Below are positions 18,566-27,471 of a stretch of DNA of 64,000 nucleotides, one piece after another. Every line of letters begins with the position of its first letter. Position 1 is the stretch's first letter. Both the position numbers and the translations under genes were made by a program. The stretch is from an uncultured Planctomycetaceae bacterium (GTDB lineage: Bacteria; Planctomycetota; Planctomycetia; Planctomycetales; Planctomycetaceae), in NCBI GenBank assembly GCA_943787265.1, contig CALSLT010000019.1, forward strand, positions 186,001 to 250,000, given 5' to 3'. The notes under the pieces are model-generated. The model did no database searches and was not told the DNA's origin. It worked only from the letters and a program-made list of their open reading frames with translations.

Positions 18566-19879
18566 ATGCGTTCGGGAACGGATTCCAATTTGCGGTCGGG
18601 CCGCGGCCTGCTTGTCACGACTTCGCTGCTTAGTTGCATCGTGCTCTGTGCGGCGAGCATCGGCTGCAACGCCCACCGGCAAAATCAGACGGTTATGATG
18701 CATCAGTCATCCGACGTGTGCCTCAGCGACGAATGCTCACTCGGCGAACCGGCTGTTGATCTCGGTGCTTCCGAATTCTCGGGGATGGCCTGCGAGTCTT
18801 GCCCCACGGATGGCTCGATGTACGGGCAGGATCAGTGGAGCGGTTCTGCGTGTTCGACTGCGGACTGCAACGGAAGCTGCGACTCGGGCTGCCAGCAGTG
18901 CAACTACGAGATTCCTCGCGAGCTGAAGAAAGTTTCTCTGCCTGACTACGTTGTCGAGCCGCCGGATATTCTGCTGATCGAAGTCAGCGGCGGACAGAAA
19001 CTGCCCAACGCAAAGATTCGTCCCGGCGAATTGTTGAACGTCCGAGTCGGCAACACACTTCCTGTCGACACGTTCGACGATCCAGTCTCGCGAGCGTTCA
19101 AGCAGATCGACGATACGTATCGAGTTCAGCCGGACGGAACGATCAACTTCGGTCCCGAATATGGTGCCGTGCCGGTTCGAGGTTTGACGCTTCCTGAAGC
19201 TCGCCGACTGATCGAATTACATCTTCAACAGACGCTTGTCACGCCTCAGGTCCTCCTGTCTCGATCAACTGACCAGGCAGATCAGCCAGTTACTGGCGAG
19301 CATCTTGTTCGGCCTGACGGAACTGTTTCATTGGGGATTTACGGTTCGGTCTACGTTGCCGGATCGACGCTCAGCTCAGCCAGGCAGGCCATTCAACGGC
19401 ACCTCGCCGGACACATGAATCAGCCCGAGGTGTACATCGACGTTCTGGCTTACAACAGCAAAGTGTTTTACATCGTGACGGACGGCGGCGGTGCGGGCGA
19501 GCAGGTCTTCCGCTTCCCATGCACCGGTAACGAAACCGTGTTGGACGCACTGTCGCAGATCAACGGCCTGCCGGTGGTTGCTTCGAAAAAAGACATCTGG
19601 ATCGCTCGCCCGGCTCCCCCGGAAGTCGGCTACGAGCAGATTCTGAAAGTCGACTGGAACGGTATCGTTCGAGGCGGTCAATCGAAAACGAACTACCAAT
19701 TGCTGCCAGGCGACCGGCTCTACGTTCAGGCCGATCGACTCGTCACGTTCGACACGATGATTGCCAGGATCACTGCACCGCTCGAACGAATTGCCGGATT
19801 CGTTCTGCTTGGTCATGGAACTTTCCGAAGTATCCAGTTCGGCCACCAGGGTCTGAACGGCGGCGGTGGTGGGTTCTAA
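18566..19879 (+). CDS. Polysaccharide export lipoprotein (Wza/BexD-like)
   Basis: A 437-residue protein of the outer-membrane polysaccharide export family. The start ATG at 18566 has a good SD (GGCGGAG) and gives a basic N-terminus, a hydrophobic core and the lipobox CAASIGC near residue 35. A Cys-rich patch follows (about 48-115: CESC, STADCNGSCDSGCQQC), unusual for Wza relatives. The Poly_export domain starts at DYVVEPPDILLIEVS (about 128) with the typical YRVQPDGTINFGPEYGAVPV strand. A repeat of that motif (LVRPDGTVSLGIYGSVYVAG) begins about 75 residues later, followed by SLBB-like sequence. The tail is GGGGGF. It probably takes part in exporting exopolysaccharide across the envelope. The deacetylase-glycosyltransferase gene at 27-31 kb may belong to the same pathway. 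Confidence 0.87.
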   Translation: MRSGTDSNLRSGRGLLVTTSLLSCIVLCAASIGCNAHRQNQTVMMHQSSDVCLSDECSLGEPAVDLGASEFSGMACESCPTDGSMYGQDQWSGSACSTADCNGSCDSGCQQCNYEIPRELKKVSLPDYVVEPPDILLIEVSGGQKLPNAKIRPGELLNVRVGNTLPVDTFDDPVSRAFKQIDDTYRVQPDGTINFGPEYGAVPVRGLTLPEARRLIELHLQQTLVTPQVLLSRSTDQADQPVTGEHLVRPDGTVSLGIYGSVYVAGSTLSSARQAIQRHLAGHMNQPEVYIDVLAYNSKVFYIVTDGGGAGEQVFRFPCTGNETVLDALSQINGLPVVASKKDIWIARPAPPEVGYEQILKVDWNGIVRGGQSKTNYQLLPGDRLYVQADRLVTFDTMIARITAPLERIAGFVLLGHGTFRSIQFGHQGLNGGGGGF

Positions 19880-19895
19880 CGTGAGCATTCAAAGT

Positions 19896-19953
19896 AGGGT
19901 GCGTCTCGATGCACCACAGGTGAAAACTGAAATGGTGCGTCAAGACGCACCCT
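19896..19953. repeat. Inverted repeat AGGGTGCGTCTCGATGCACC
   Basis: AGGGTGCGTCTCGATGCACC and GGTGCGTCAAGACGCACCCT are inverted copies with two mismatches, 18 bp apart; each arm is itself partly palindromic. It lies in the spacer between the export lipoprotein gene and the following secreted-protein gene. Confidence 0.75.
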
Positions 19954-19990
19954 GTGAACTTCGAATCAAGAAGCGGCGGCGAGGGCTGGC

Positions 19991-20503
19991 ATGAAACACG
20001 TAACAATGTTCATTGGACTGGGGTTCTGGCTTGTCGCGGGCAACGCCCAGGCACAGCTTCCGTACGGCCAGACACGAAGTTTCAGTCAGTATGGCCGTCC
20101 GGGAGCAATCGGAGCGGCCGGACAGCCAACGTTCAGTCCGTATCTGAACTTGCTTCGTCGAGGCAATTCGACTCTTCAAAACTACTACGGACTCGTCCGA
20201 CCCGAGCAACAGTTTCGCACAGCCAACGAGCAATTTCAGTCAAACTTCAATCAGGTCCAGCGGCAGATCAACTCGACTCAGCAGACTCAGTTTGCTCCGC
20301 CGCTTCAGTCAACCGGACATCGAGTTCGTTTTATGAGCCATCTGAATACGGGCAGTGGAAGTCTGCAGGGATTTCGACCGAATCCACCTGCCACATTGCC
20401 GCCCGGAGTCTATCCGTCGCTCGTTCCGCAATCGGGGCATCGAGTGTTCTTCGGAAATCGAGGGACCTGGTTCTCGTCCAATCCGACGGCGCCTCGACGC
20501 TAA
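19991..20503 (+). CDS. Secreted hypothetical protein
   Basis: 170 residues. A signal peptide (MKHVTMFIGLGFWLVAGNAQAQ, cleavage likely after AQA) is followed by a Gln/Asn/Pro/Arg-rich mature part with the motif FSPYLNLLRRGNSTLQNYYGLVRPEQQF, which I associate with short exported proteins of planctomycetes without known function. Then comes a helical Gln-rich stretch (ANEQFQSNFNQVQRQI), and two repeats ending GHRVRFMSHLN and GHRVFFGNRGTW. It lies between the export lipoprotein and another secreted protein on the same strand, so an envelope role is plausible. Start ATG 19991, about 110 bp after the previous stop. Confidence 0.78.
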   Translation: MKHVTMFIGLGFWLVAGNAQAQLPYGQTRSFSQYGRPGAIGAAGQPTFSPYLNLLRRGNSTLQNYYGLVRPEQQFRTANEQFQSNFNQVQRQINSTQQTQFAPPLQSTGHRVRFMSHLNTGSGSLQGFRPNPPATLPPGVYPSLVPQSGHRVFFGNRGTWFSSNPTAPRR

Positions 20504-20604
20504 GTTGCCAACAACTTTTAACACACTGATTCCGGTACAAGATTTTTAAATCGCGAAACCAGTTCGTCTCGATTCGGGCCAGCGAGAGAGAGGACAGAGA
20601 AGAC

Positions 20605-22008
20605 ATGCGACGGACTGTCAGAAAAACAGGACTGCTTATTACATCGGCCGCCGCCGGACTGGCAGCGCTGTCTCAGTGCAATGCTGGATTGCTGGGCGAC
20701 TTGTTTGATAAACACACCGACAAAGATCGCGATGAGATCGAAAAACGGATGCCCGCCTGCGACTGCGACTTCGGATACTTCTCAACAGCCTGGCAACCGT
20801 GGGGAACGTGCGACCAGAACTGCGGAGCTGGCTGTTCGGGCGGCTCGTGCAGAAACTCTGAACCGACAATCCTGCGCGGTTGCCAGCCAGGGTACAGCAG
20901 CGGCCGGTCATCCTCATCCTCGAACGTTTCACCGGTTCCTGAAAGCTGGACGCCGCCTGGAGCGACAGTTTTACCAGCGCAGCCCGATTCGATTCACAGC
21001 TTACCAGGTTCGAGCGATAGCTCGCCGGCTCCAATTCTGATGACGCCGGTGACCCCCGAGCCGGTTCGGAAAGATTCCTCGTCGTCTGCACAGCCCCCGT
21101 CGATTTCACATCCGTTTGCTGCGCCGCAACCGCCCGCCGCAAATCCTTTTCCGCGAGCCGTCAGAACGAACCCGGAACTGCCGAGCCTCAACGCAAATCC
21201 GTATTCCAGTCCTGGTTTCTCGCCTGTGCCGAGTCGACCTTTGCCGACCGCACCGCTGCCTCAGGTCACGCCTGGCGGTAGTGTTCCGCTTGACCCGCCT
21301 CGATCATCGCAAGGGTTTCCGACTCCGACGACGAAGCTGCCACAACCATTAACGCAACCGGCACCGAGTTCTGGCTTACCAGGAACGGGGATCACGCTTC
21401 CGCCACGGCGGGCGACCAGCGTCACCATCGATGTGCCGCCCGGGTCAGCGGGAACGACTTTGAGTCTTCCGGACCCCGTACGATCAGGTAGTAACTTTGG
21501 TGGGGCTGCTGGTTCTTTGTTGCCAGACGCCCGAACCCCGGAAGCAACACCGAGTCCAGCAACAGCACCGCTGACGCCCTCGACGCCAGAGCCGTCACTG
21601 CGAAGGCAGCCCCCAACGCCGGTGCCATCCGTTATTCCGGGGCCGGCTGCAACGTACCAAATGCCAAATTATCAGTCGGTCCCGCAGCAGGTCGCACCAA
21701 GGCAAGCTGTTCCACAGTTTTCAGCAGTGCAGCATGCACAGGCCCAACCAGTGATCAGGCAATATTCGACTGCTCCGCAACAGCTTCCGCAGCAGCAACA
21801 ACTACAGCCAGTGCAGCAATTCCAACCGGCAACACATTGGCAGGCTGTGCCTCAGCGACAGCCGCAACAGCAGAGAAACTGGCGAGTCATCCCAGGGGCT
21901 TACGCTCAGCCGTCCAGGCCGCAACAGATGCCTCAGGTGCAGCCGCAGCGTCTTCAGCCGACTCCGTCAGAGCGAGTCATCTTTCTTCCGCCACCGCCTC
22001 GTCGTTGA
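20605..22008 (+). CDS. Secreted Pro/Gln-rich protein with Cys-rich N-terminal motif
   Basis: 467 residues. A basic N-terminus and hydrophobic segment (RKTGLLITSAAAGLAALSQCNAG) form a signal peptide. The mature start carries CDCDFGYFSTAWQPWGTCDQNC, where the GYFSTAWQPW core is a motif seen in many short planctomycete exported proteins, followed by GAGCSGGSC. From about residue 90 to the end it is low-complexity Pro/Ser/Gln sequence, with poly-Gln patches near 390-430 and a PPPPRR tail. A purine-rich GAGAGAGAGGA precedes the ATG. It is the last of three co-directional envelope genes. Its role is unknown; a structural or cell-surface part is likely. Confidence 0.8.
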   Translation: MRRTVRKTGLLITSAAAGLAALSQCNAGLLGDLFDKHTDKDRDEIEKRMPACDCDFGYFSTAWQPWGTCDQNCGAGCSGGSCRNSEPTILRGCQPGYSSGRSSSSSNVSPVPESWTPPGATVLPAQPDSIHSLPGSSDSSPAPILMTPVTPEPVRKDSSSSAQPPSISHPFAAPQPPAANPFPRAVRTNPELPSLNANPYSSPGFSPVPSRPLPTAPLPQVTPGGSVPLDPPRSSQGFPTPTTKLPQPLTQPAPSSGLPGTGITLPPRRATSVTIDVPPGSAGTTLSLPDPVRSGSNFGGAAGSLLPDARTPEATPSPATAPLTPSTPEPSLRRQPPTPVPSVIPGPAATYQMPNYQSVPQQVAPRQAVPQFSAVQHAQAQPVIRQYSTAPQQLPQQQQLQPVQQFQPATHWQAVPQRQPQQQRNWRVIPGAYAQPSRPQQMPQVQPQRLQPTPSERVIFLPPPPRR

Positions 22009-22046
22009 ACTTGTGCGGCGTCAGGACATCAACGCCAAAGCGGGCT

Positions 22047-23855
22047 CTAACCGCGGAATCGAGACAGCTCAAACTGCATTGCTTCTTTGAGGTCGATGCG
22101 TTGTTTGATCTCCGAGCCGGCGACCAGCTTCACATCGTCGACAACGAATCGCTCGCCTTCGCGAACCAGCCGAACTCGCGCACCGTACTGGTCATCGCCC
22201 AGCCCAACGATCGCCAGGTCGTCGTTCATGTCGAGTGACATCAGCGGGACGGCGAAGTGTTCGTGCAACCTCAGGCCGATCGACGGAAGCTGCTTCGCCT
22301 TATGCCAGACTTTTCGATTCAGGTCTCGTGACGAGAGTTGCTGCAACGCTTCGATGTTCCGTTGTGAAAGCGAGTTTGCAAACTGAATAACCGGAACCAT
22401 AGTCTCCAGTGTTTTGCACAGTGAATTTGGCCGGCCGGAGACTGGCAGCAGAACATCTTTCACCAGTAGCTCGCCGTCTCTGTCCTGTAAAACGTAGACC
22501 AACGCCCTCGAACCCTGGCGAACCGTGACTTCGGTGACGGCTCCCATGAAGACTGTCGTCAGGATTTTCGGCTTCGCGTTTTCGATTTCGGGCATCGGCA
22601 ACTGCATCATCAGCGGCTCATCGATCCGCTGCCAGACTCGCTGTTTGAAATCGGCCGTCGACATCATTTTCACGGTTTGCAACTCGCGCAGGGACAACGC
22701 CTCGGCGTACAGCTCGACCATCGCGTGAGAGAGAAACAACGCCGACAGTCGCTTTTCCTGGTTGCCATCAATTTCGTATATGGTCACGTCGTCAACCAGA
22801 TACTTCGCGGCCGTACTGGAGTCTTCGCCTTCGACCTTCGAGAGACTCAGCTTCACGAGTTCGTCATCCGTCGCGACCATGAAATCAGCAAAGCCGCTTT
22901 GCAGCTTAACCTGGTACGTCGATGCCGCCTGAGTCGCCGTCGGAAGTTGAACAGTGCTCAAAATCGCCGGTTCCAGACTGTTCTCAAAGAACGATTTCAT
23001 GGCGACAGTCTTCAACTTCTTCTTGTCGCCGGTTGAGTACGAGTTCAGAAAGACTGACGCGGACCGCAGCACAGTCGCCATTTGCTTAACCGACGAAATG
23101 TGGTCTTTGTCTTTACGAGACTCGACAGCCAGGTCGCTGATCAGCCACTGATCTCGAACCTTTGTAAACGAGATGATCATCTGACCCGACTTGCCGGGAA
23201 GTTTTACCAGAGCGATGTCTTCGTCCATCTGGGCTTCCGGGCGAACTTTCGATTCGGCACGGTCGCCGATCGCCTGCTTCGCCAGTCGCAACAGGTATTC
23301 ATCAGGGAGTGAACCCAGCAGCGTGCCGAATTCCGGATCAGCCATGCGCAGGATTTCGCTCCGAGAACCGCTGTCCCACGCTTCGATGAATTCTCGCACC
23401 GTCGTGACGAGGTCCATCAACTCGGTGACTGCTCGTGTCGACGAAACGCCGTTCTTCTGTTTCTTGATGTAGACGTCGTCGACGACCCACTTGCCGGTTT
23501 TCTCGTCACGGACGAGGCGATATCGCAGACGTCGTGATTTCGATTTTCCAATCTGGCCAGTGACGCGTTTTTCGTTGTCGTTGATCACGTCGACATCGAC
23601 GATCTCGATGTCACCTTTGGGCATGCGAATGACGGAAAAATCTTTGACTGACTCCTCGTGCCGGAGCGACTTTTCTTCAAACCTGCTGGACGTGACGTCG
23701 CGCAACGAGTCGACATCTTCTTCCTGCAAAGCTTCGCTGAATGCGGCAATTGTTCGGCTTTCGACCATGTTGGCACAGCCAGAAAACATGAGCGGAAGCG
23801 CGAGGCAGGCAAGTGCGGCCAGACGTTGTTCGGTTTCAGTCAGTCTGAGGTTCAT
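22047..23855 (-). CDS. Lipoprotein with about five repeated NTF2-like (DUF4878-like) units
   Basis: 602 residues. The start ATG at 23855 gives MNLRLTETEQRLAAL and a lipobox MFSGC near residue 27; upstream in-frame codons are unlikely. The rest seems to be a tandem array of similar units of about 110-120 residues, each opening with a helix and a small-residue/acidic turn: IAAFSEALQEEDVDSLRDV, VREFIEAWDSGSRSEILRM, ASVFLNSYSTGDKKKLKTV, AMVELYAEALSLRELQTV, and IQFANSLSQRNIEALQQL. Each unit then has a beta stretch such as ALVYVLQDRDGELLVKDVLL or RLVREGERFVVDDVKLV. This resembles the NTF2/DUF4878 fold seen in lipoproteins, but that is inference from pattern. It is convergent with the Pro-rich protein gene. 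Function unknown. Confidence 0.8.
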   Translation of the reverse strand: MNLRLTETEQRLAALACLALPLMFSGCANMVESRTIAAFSEALQEEDVDSLRDVTSSRFEEKSLRHEESVKDFSVIRMPKGDIEIVDVDVINDNEKRVTGQIGKSKSRRLRYRLVRDEKTGKWVVDDVYIKKQKNGVSSTRAVTELMDLVTTVREFIEAWDSGSRSEILRMADPEFGTLLGSLPDEYLLRLAKQAIGDRAESKVRPEAQMDEDIALVKLPGKSGQMIISFTKVRDQWLISDLAVESRKDKDHISSVKQMATVLRSASVFLNSYSTGDKKKLKTVAMKSFFENSLEPAILSTVQLPTATQAASTYQVKLQSGFADFMVATDDELVKLSLSKVEGEDSSTAAKYLVDDVTIYEIDGNQEKRLSALFLSHAMVELYAEALSLRELQTVKMMSTADFKQRVWQRIDEPLMMQLPMPEIENAKPKILTTVFMGAVTEVTVRQGSRALVYVLQDRDGELLVKDVLLPVSGRPNSLCKTLETMVPVIQFANSLSQRNIEALQQLSSRDLNRKVWHKAKQLPSIGLRLHEHFAVPLMSLDMNDDLAIVGLGDDQYGARVRLVREGERFVVDDVKLVAGSEIKQRIDLKEAMQFELSRFRG

Positions 23856-24170
23856 CGGAACACTCGATTTCGAGGTTATTGCAAAGTAATTCGCAGCAAA
23901 AACACTGATTGGTCCCGGTTTCGCCGTACGTTCAACGAGGAACACAGTGCGATCACGCGACGAATTCGCAAGAACGGGTCTGGCGATTCAGTGGTTGTTG
24001 TGGTGTGATGATTTGGTTGGCCGAAAGTGGCCAGAGGACGTGAAGCCGCCGAAGAAAATGGCGACGAACTTGGATGGGACGAGGCTTGTCGCAGATCAGA
24101 GAAAACGCGTCAAGACGGAGATCTGGCCACATTCGGCTCAAGTTGACAGCAGATTGCCAACGGCCATCGT
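23856..24170. other. Spacer upstream of the repeat lipoprotein gene
   Basis: 315 bp between two minus-strand genes. It presumably holds the promoter of the lipoprotein gene. I see no coding frame or strong hairpin. Confidence 0.4.
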
Positions 24171-24908
24171 TTACTCAGGCATTTCACGGAGGCGGTCGAA
24201 GAGTTCTTCCAGGATGAAGCCGTCGGCTGCCGACGTTGTGCTGCGGAGGTGAGCCATTTCGTCGAAGGCGTGGACTTTTCCTTCCGCCATGATGCAGACT
24301 CGGTCGGAGAAGGCCTCGGCGAGTTCCAGAAGCTGAGTTGAGTAGATGATTGTGCGGCCTCGTTTGGCCGCTTCGTGAGCGTGTCGTCGAAAAGCCGCGA
24401 TGCCGTGGGGGTCCATTCCAGAGGCGAACGGTTCGTCGAGAATCCAAACGTCCGGATCGACGGCCATCAGCGCGGTGAGGGCGACTTTGTAGGTCTGCCC
24501 TCGCGACAGCTTGCTGACCTGCGAATCGATTAGCGGCAGGATTTCGAACTCTTCGAGTAGTTCGATGACCGTCTCTTCAACCGGATCATCTTCTGACAGA
24601 TACGCTTTCAAAATCATCGAAAGGTGCTGCAGGACCGTCGCTTCCGCATACACGAACGGAAAGTCCGGGACGAAATGAAATCGTTTGCGCAGGTCGATTC
24701 GGTCTCGACGGAAAACCTCGCCGTCGTAAACAAGCCGGCCGCGACCGGCCTGGCTGATACCGGCGAGACATCGCAACAGCGTTGTCTTACCTGCTCCGTT
24801 TGGACCGAGCATTGCGACGATCTGGCCAGGATCCATCGTCATACTGACATCGTCCAGTGCGGCCCGGCTGCCGAATGTTTTGGTCAGGTTTTCGATTTCG
24901 ATCAGCAT
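24171..24908 (-). CDS. ABC transporter ATP-binding protein
   Basis: 245 residues, the nucleotide-binding subunit of an ABC transporter of the ABC-2/NatA type. Walker A GPNGAGKTT, signature LSRGQ, Walker B WILDEP and D-loop FASGMD are present. The switch (H-loop) position, normally STH, reads STQ in RTIIYSTQLLELAEAF, so the catalytic-cycle histidine is replaced by Gln. The start ATG at 24908 (MLIEIENLTKTFG) is the conserved beginning; upstream codons are repeat-derived (GAGAGTC-type spacer). No permease gene is next to it: the upstream neighbour is NAD(P)H-hydrate epimerase and the downstream one an unrelated lipoprotein. Its partner must be encoded elsewhere. Confidence 0.9.
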   Translation of the reverse strand: MLIEIENLTKTFGSRAALDDVSMTMDPGQIVAMLGPNGAGKTTLLRCLAGISQAGRGRLVYDGEVFRRDRIDLRKRFHFVPDFPFVYAEATVLQHLSMILKAYLSEDDPVEETVIELLEEFEILPLIDSQVSKLSRGQTYKVALTALMAVDPDVWILDEPFASGMDPHGIAAFRRHAHEAAKRGRTIIYSTQLLELAEAFSDRVCIMAEGKVHAFDEMAHLRSTTSAADGFILEELFDRLREMPE

Positions 24909-24970
24909 GGCTGGGAAGGGGCGAGAGTCTAGGGCTGAGTGTCGAGAGCGAGAGTTGGCAAAACTCAATC

Positions 24971-25642
24971 TTAACTGAACATCGAATGCGGAACGCCGAT
25001 GTCGATGACTCGGACTTCGCCGGTGAAGGCCGACGAGGCTGGATTCTCAAATCCAAGTTTCCGAGCGACAAACGTTGCGGTGAATTCCGCCTTAACAGCA
25101 ATCGGGTTTGCAGGATCAACCGTCAGTCCGGTGTCGCAATCTTGGCCGCTGGGCAGGTCGATCGCCAATGTGCGGGCCGATGTTCGATTGATCGCGTTGA
25201 TGATTGCTGAAAACGGCTCTCGCAGTGAGCCTTTGGTTCCCGTGCCGAGCAACGCGTCGATGATCCAGTCGGCGCTGGCAAGTTCCTCGTTAACGACTGC
25301 TTCAAAGTCGTCCTTTGATTGGGAATCGGCAACGACTCGGATCGGAGTTCCCGCTCGCTCGATGATTTCGTAGTTGATTTTCGCGTCGCCCTGAAGCGTT
25401 TCAGGATTGGCGAACAGCAGCACTTTGACATCGAGTCCGCGGTTTTCAAGATGCCGGGCAATCACGAAGCCGTCGCCGCCGTTGTTGCCTTTTCCGGCGC
25501 AGATGACGACTCGTCCTGAAACTCCGAGTTCTGCCAGCCAGTCAACGCAGCCTCGGCCAGCATTCTCCATCAGGACGACGCCGGGGAGACCAAATTCTTC
25601 AATGGCACGTCGGTCGACGTCGCGAACTTCGTCGCGGGACAT
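24971..25642 (-). CDS. nnrE: NAD(P)H-hydrate epimerase
   Basis: Repairs hydrated NAD(P)H by converting the R-epimer to the S-epimer used by the dehydratase. The 223-residue protein has the YjeF N-terminal fold: DRRAIEEFGLPGVVLMENAGRG, then CAGKGNNGGDGFVIARHL, the glycine-rich loop of this family, and DALLGTG (metal/substrate-binding Asp). The ATG at 25642 (MSRDEVRDVD) is chosen as start; in-frame GTG codons at 25645 and 25657 and a TTG at 25678 would add up to 12 residues. It is a stand-alone epimerase: the C-terminal dehydratase domain found in NnrD fusions is missing and no dehydratase gene lies nearby. It ends 63 bp before the ABC ATPase start. Confidence 0.9.
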   Translation of the reverse strand: MSRDEVRDVDRRAIEEFGLPGVVLMENAGRGCVDWLAELGVSGRVVICAGKGNNGGDGFVIARHLENRGLDVKVLLFANPETLQGDAKINYEIIERAGTPIRVVADSQSKDDFEAVVNEELASADWIIDALLGTGTKGSLREPFSAIINAINRTSARTLAIDLPSGQDCDTGLTVDPANPIAVKAEFTATFVARKLGFENPASSAFTGEVRVIDIGVPHSMFS

Positions 25643-25722
25643 CACTTCGGGGATCACGGCACAATCCTTGCGAGGCAACCTTCAAAAGACACTCAGGTAA
25701 CGCCCTGAACTCGCAAAGTAAC

Positions 25723-25781
25723 GTAGTCGGACTCGCAAGAGTTCGGTATCGACTGTCCCGAAGTGTTCCCACTTCGGCTAC
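25723..25781. repeat. Palindromic intergenic repeat, second copy of the GTAG..CGCAAGA family
   Basis: GTAGTCGGACTCGCAAGAGT at the left and ACTTCGGCTAC at the right form an inverted pair, each arm with an inner palindrome (CGGACTCGCAAGAGTTCGG; CGAAGTGTTCCCACTTCG). It is related to 16739-16809. It lies upstream of nnrE, between it and the secreted-protein gene. Confidence 0.7.
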
Positions 25782-25788
25782 GTCGACG

Positions 25789-26952
25789 TTAGCGAATTCG
25801 CAACTCGTGGATAATCGGTAGCGGCTCGTCGCCCCACATTTCTCCGGCGGCTTCGGAAATGTAAAGAGTGTCGTCATGCACGCTGACGTTGCGCAGGTCG
25901 GCATGGCCACGCGGACTGACGGCCCAGGGGAATGTCATCCGGACGACGGAACGGTCGCCATTTTTGAGAGCGTTCAGATTGTAGATCCACATGACGGCTT
26001 CGTACGGTCCGCATTTGTAGCCCTTGCCGCCGTACGGATCTTCCAGTCCGCCGGTGAGGTCTGTGTACTCGTTGTTCGGTCCGTAGAAGTCGTAGCCTTT
26101 ACCCTGTCGCCCAAAGAAGATCAGACGATCGCCGACAACAGCGGCTCCTCCGACATAGTTGTTACCCATCCAGCCATCGACGCTGCCAGGAAATATTGAC
26201 ACGCCTTTGTGCAGCGGATTGCCGAGATCGAGTCGGCGTTCGGCATCGTGGTTGGCTCGGTAGGTGAGCAGTTCAGAAGACGGGATACGCGAGCCAGTGG
26301 TCGCTCCGTCTGGGTTTGCGAGGATTGCGCACGGGCCGGCGCTACTGCCGCCTCGCCACGAAACGCTGCCACCGGTCAGCAGCCAGTTGCCGTTTTCGAC
26401 AAACTCATCCGGAATGCGAGCCATGTAGTAACCGGTGACCTGGCCCGATCGACTTCCGACTCGCCAGAACCCGGAGAATTCCGGAATGTCGATGTTGGCC
26501 GAAAACGAACCGTGCGTTCGGACATGAGTCCCCGTGACGTTGTACCACTTTTCACCCGAGAGATAGATGCGGCCTCGATCGTAAAGCAACGCCTGCAGAT
26601 GAATCTGCGAATCGGTTTCCCGTTCCTGTTCGGCGTGCGCTCCCATTGTCGGGTCAAAGAAGTCTTTGACGATCTTTGCTCGTTCGCCGGTGCCGGGATT
26701 CGACAGCTCGGCAAACTTCTGCGAGTACGGATGCCCGATCATGAGAAACGAGTCACGCTCCGGGATGTAGCAGAACGTGCCTCGCGAGTAACCGAAGTGT
26801 TTGCCGTCTTCGTAAACCTGGTCCTCGTACGGAACCTTCGGGACTTTGATATGCCCCAGATATTCGATCTTCACATCGCTCCCGAAGACCGAACTGGCGG
26901 CTCCCAGCAGGATCGTCGAAGCAATAATCAAATGGCGAATAACGATCAGCAT
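25789..26952 (-). CDS. Secreted protein of unknown function
   Basis: 387 residues with a signal peptide (MLIVIRHLIIASTILLGAASSVFG). The mature part is rich in aromatic and Gly residues with repeated short beta-like runs: LGHIKVPKVP, FGYSRGTFCYIPERDSFLMIG, LYDRGRIYLSGEKWYNVTG, GNWLLTGGSVSWRGGSSAGPCAI, DRLIFFGRQGKGYDFYGP and DDTLYISEAAGEMW. This looks like a beta-propeller-type secreted protein, but I cannot assign a family. Start ATG 26952 is unambiguous. It lies 78 bp downstream of the SAF-like gene on the same strand, so the two may be co-transcribed. The aromatic-rich strands would suit carbohydrate binding; that is only inference. Confidence 0.72.
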   Translation of the reverse strand: MLIVIRHLIIASTILLGAASSVFGSDVKIEYLGHIKVPKVPYEDQVYEDGKHFGYSRGTFCYIPERDSFLMIGHPYSQKFAELSNPGTGERAKIVKDFFDPTMGAHAEQERETDSQIHLQALLYDRGRIYLSGEKWYNVTGTHVRTHGSFSANIDIPEFSGFWRVGSRSGQVTGYYMARIPDEFVENGNWLLTGGSVSWRGGSSAGPCAILANPDGATTGSRIPSSELLTYRANHDAERRLDLGNPLHKGVSIFPGSVDGWMGNNYVGGAAVVGDRLIFFGRQGKGYDFYGPNNEYTDLTGGLEDPYGGKGYKCGPYEAVMWIYNLNALKNGDRSVVRMTFPWAVSPRGHADLRNVSVHDDTLYISEAAGEMWGDEPLPIIHELRIR

Positions 26953-27030
26953 GAGGAAACATTTCTGAAGGACTGAGCAGTGAACAGTCTCGCGCGGAGT
27001 CGCGGAGACGTAGAGGTCTCAGGCACGGAT

Positions 27031-27408
27031 TTACGGAACGCCGACGTACTCTTTCGAGTATTCGCCAAGGCGGTACAACGAACTCGCGCGAATTGGATAC
27101 GCCGCTTTGATCTCCGTTCTGACAACTCGTCCAATGATTGCCTGTTCTCCCAGGAGAATGTCGCCAACGATTTCATTCGCTGGCCACGGCCCTTGCCCCA
27201 GATCATGAATAGTGACAACCATGCCTGGTTTCAAATTTGCAACCATCATCGGGACTGTCCGAGTCGTGATGCGACGCGGGATGTCTTTTCCGCCGACCCC
27301 TGCCGCGACGTCTCCACGGGGCGGTTCTGCGAGGTACAGCCCTGCCGCTGCCCCAATAATCGCAATGAAGCCATAGAAACATGTATCGCCGCGCGACATT
27401 TTTTTCAT
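27031..27408 (-). CDS. Small membrane-anchored SAF-like protein
   Basis: 125 residues. An N-terminal membrane helix (CFYGFIAIIGAAAGLYLA, about 10-27) is followed by a compact domain with PMMVANLKPGMVVTIHDLG, GDILLGEQAIIGRVVRTEIKAAYPI and a tail RLGEYSKEYVGVP. The pattern L-x-P-G-M-V-V, then 'IIGRVVRTEI', resembles the SAF/CpaB fold that in pilus-assembly proteins binds extracellular polysaccharide or the secretin. The family is inferred from pattern only. No pilus genes are visible around it. Start ATG 27408 (MKKMSRG). It is 63 bp downstream of the large deacetylase-glycosyltransferase gene. Confidence 0.65.
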   Translation of the reverse strand: MKKMSRGDTCFYGFIAIIGAAAGLYLAEPPRGDVAAGVGGKDIPRRITTRTVPMMVANLKPGMVVTIHDLGQGPWPANEIVGDILLGEQAIIGRVVRTEIKAAYPIRASSLYRLGEYSKEYVGVP

Positions 27409-27471
27409 AGTCGGGCCTGAACCTTCTTACTGTTAGCTCAATAGCAAGCGTTGGCGATTCGCATCACGGGC

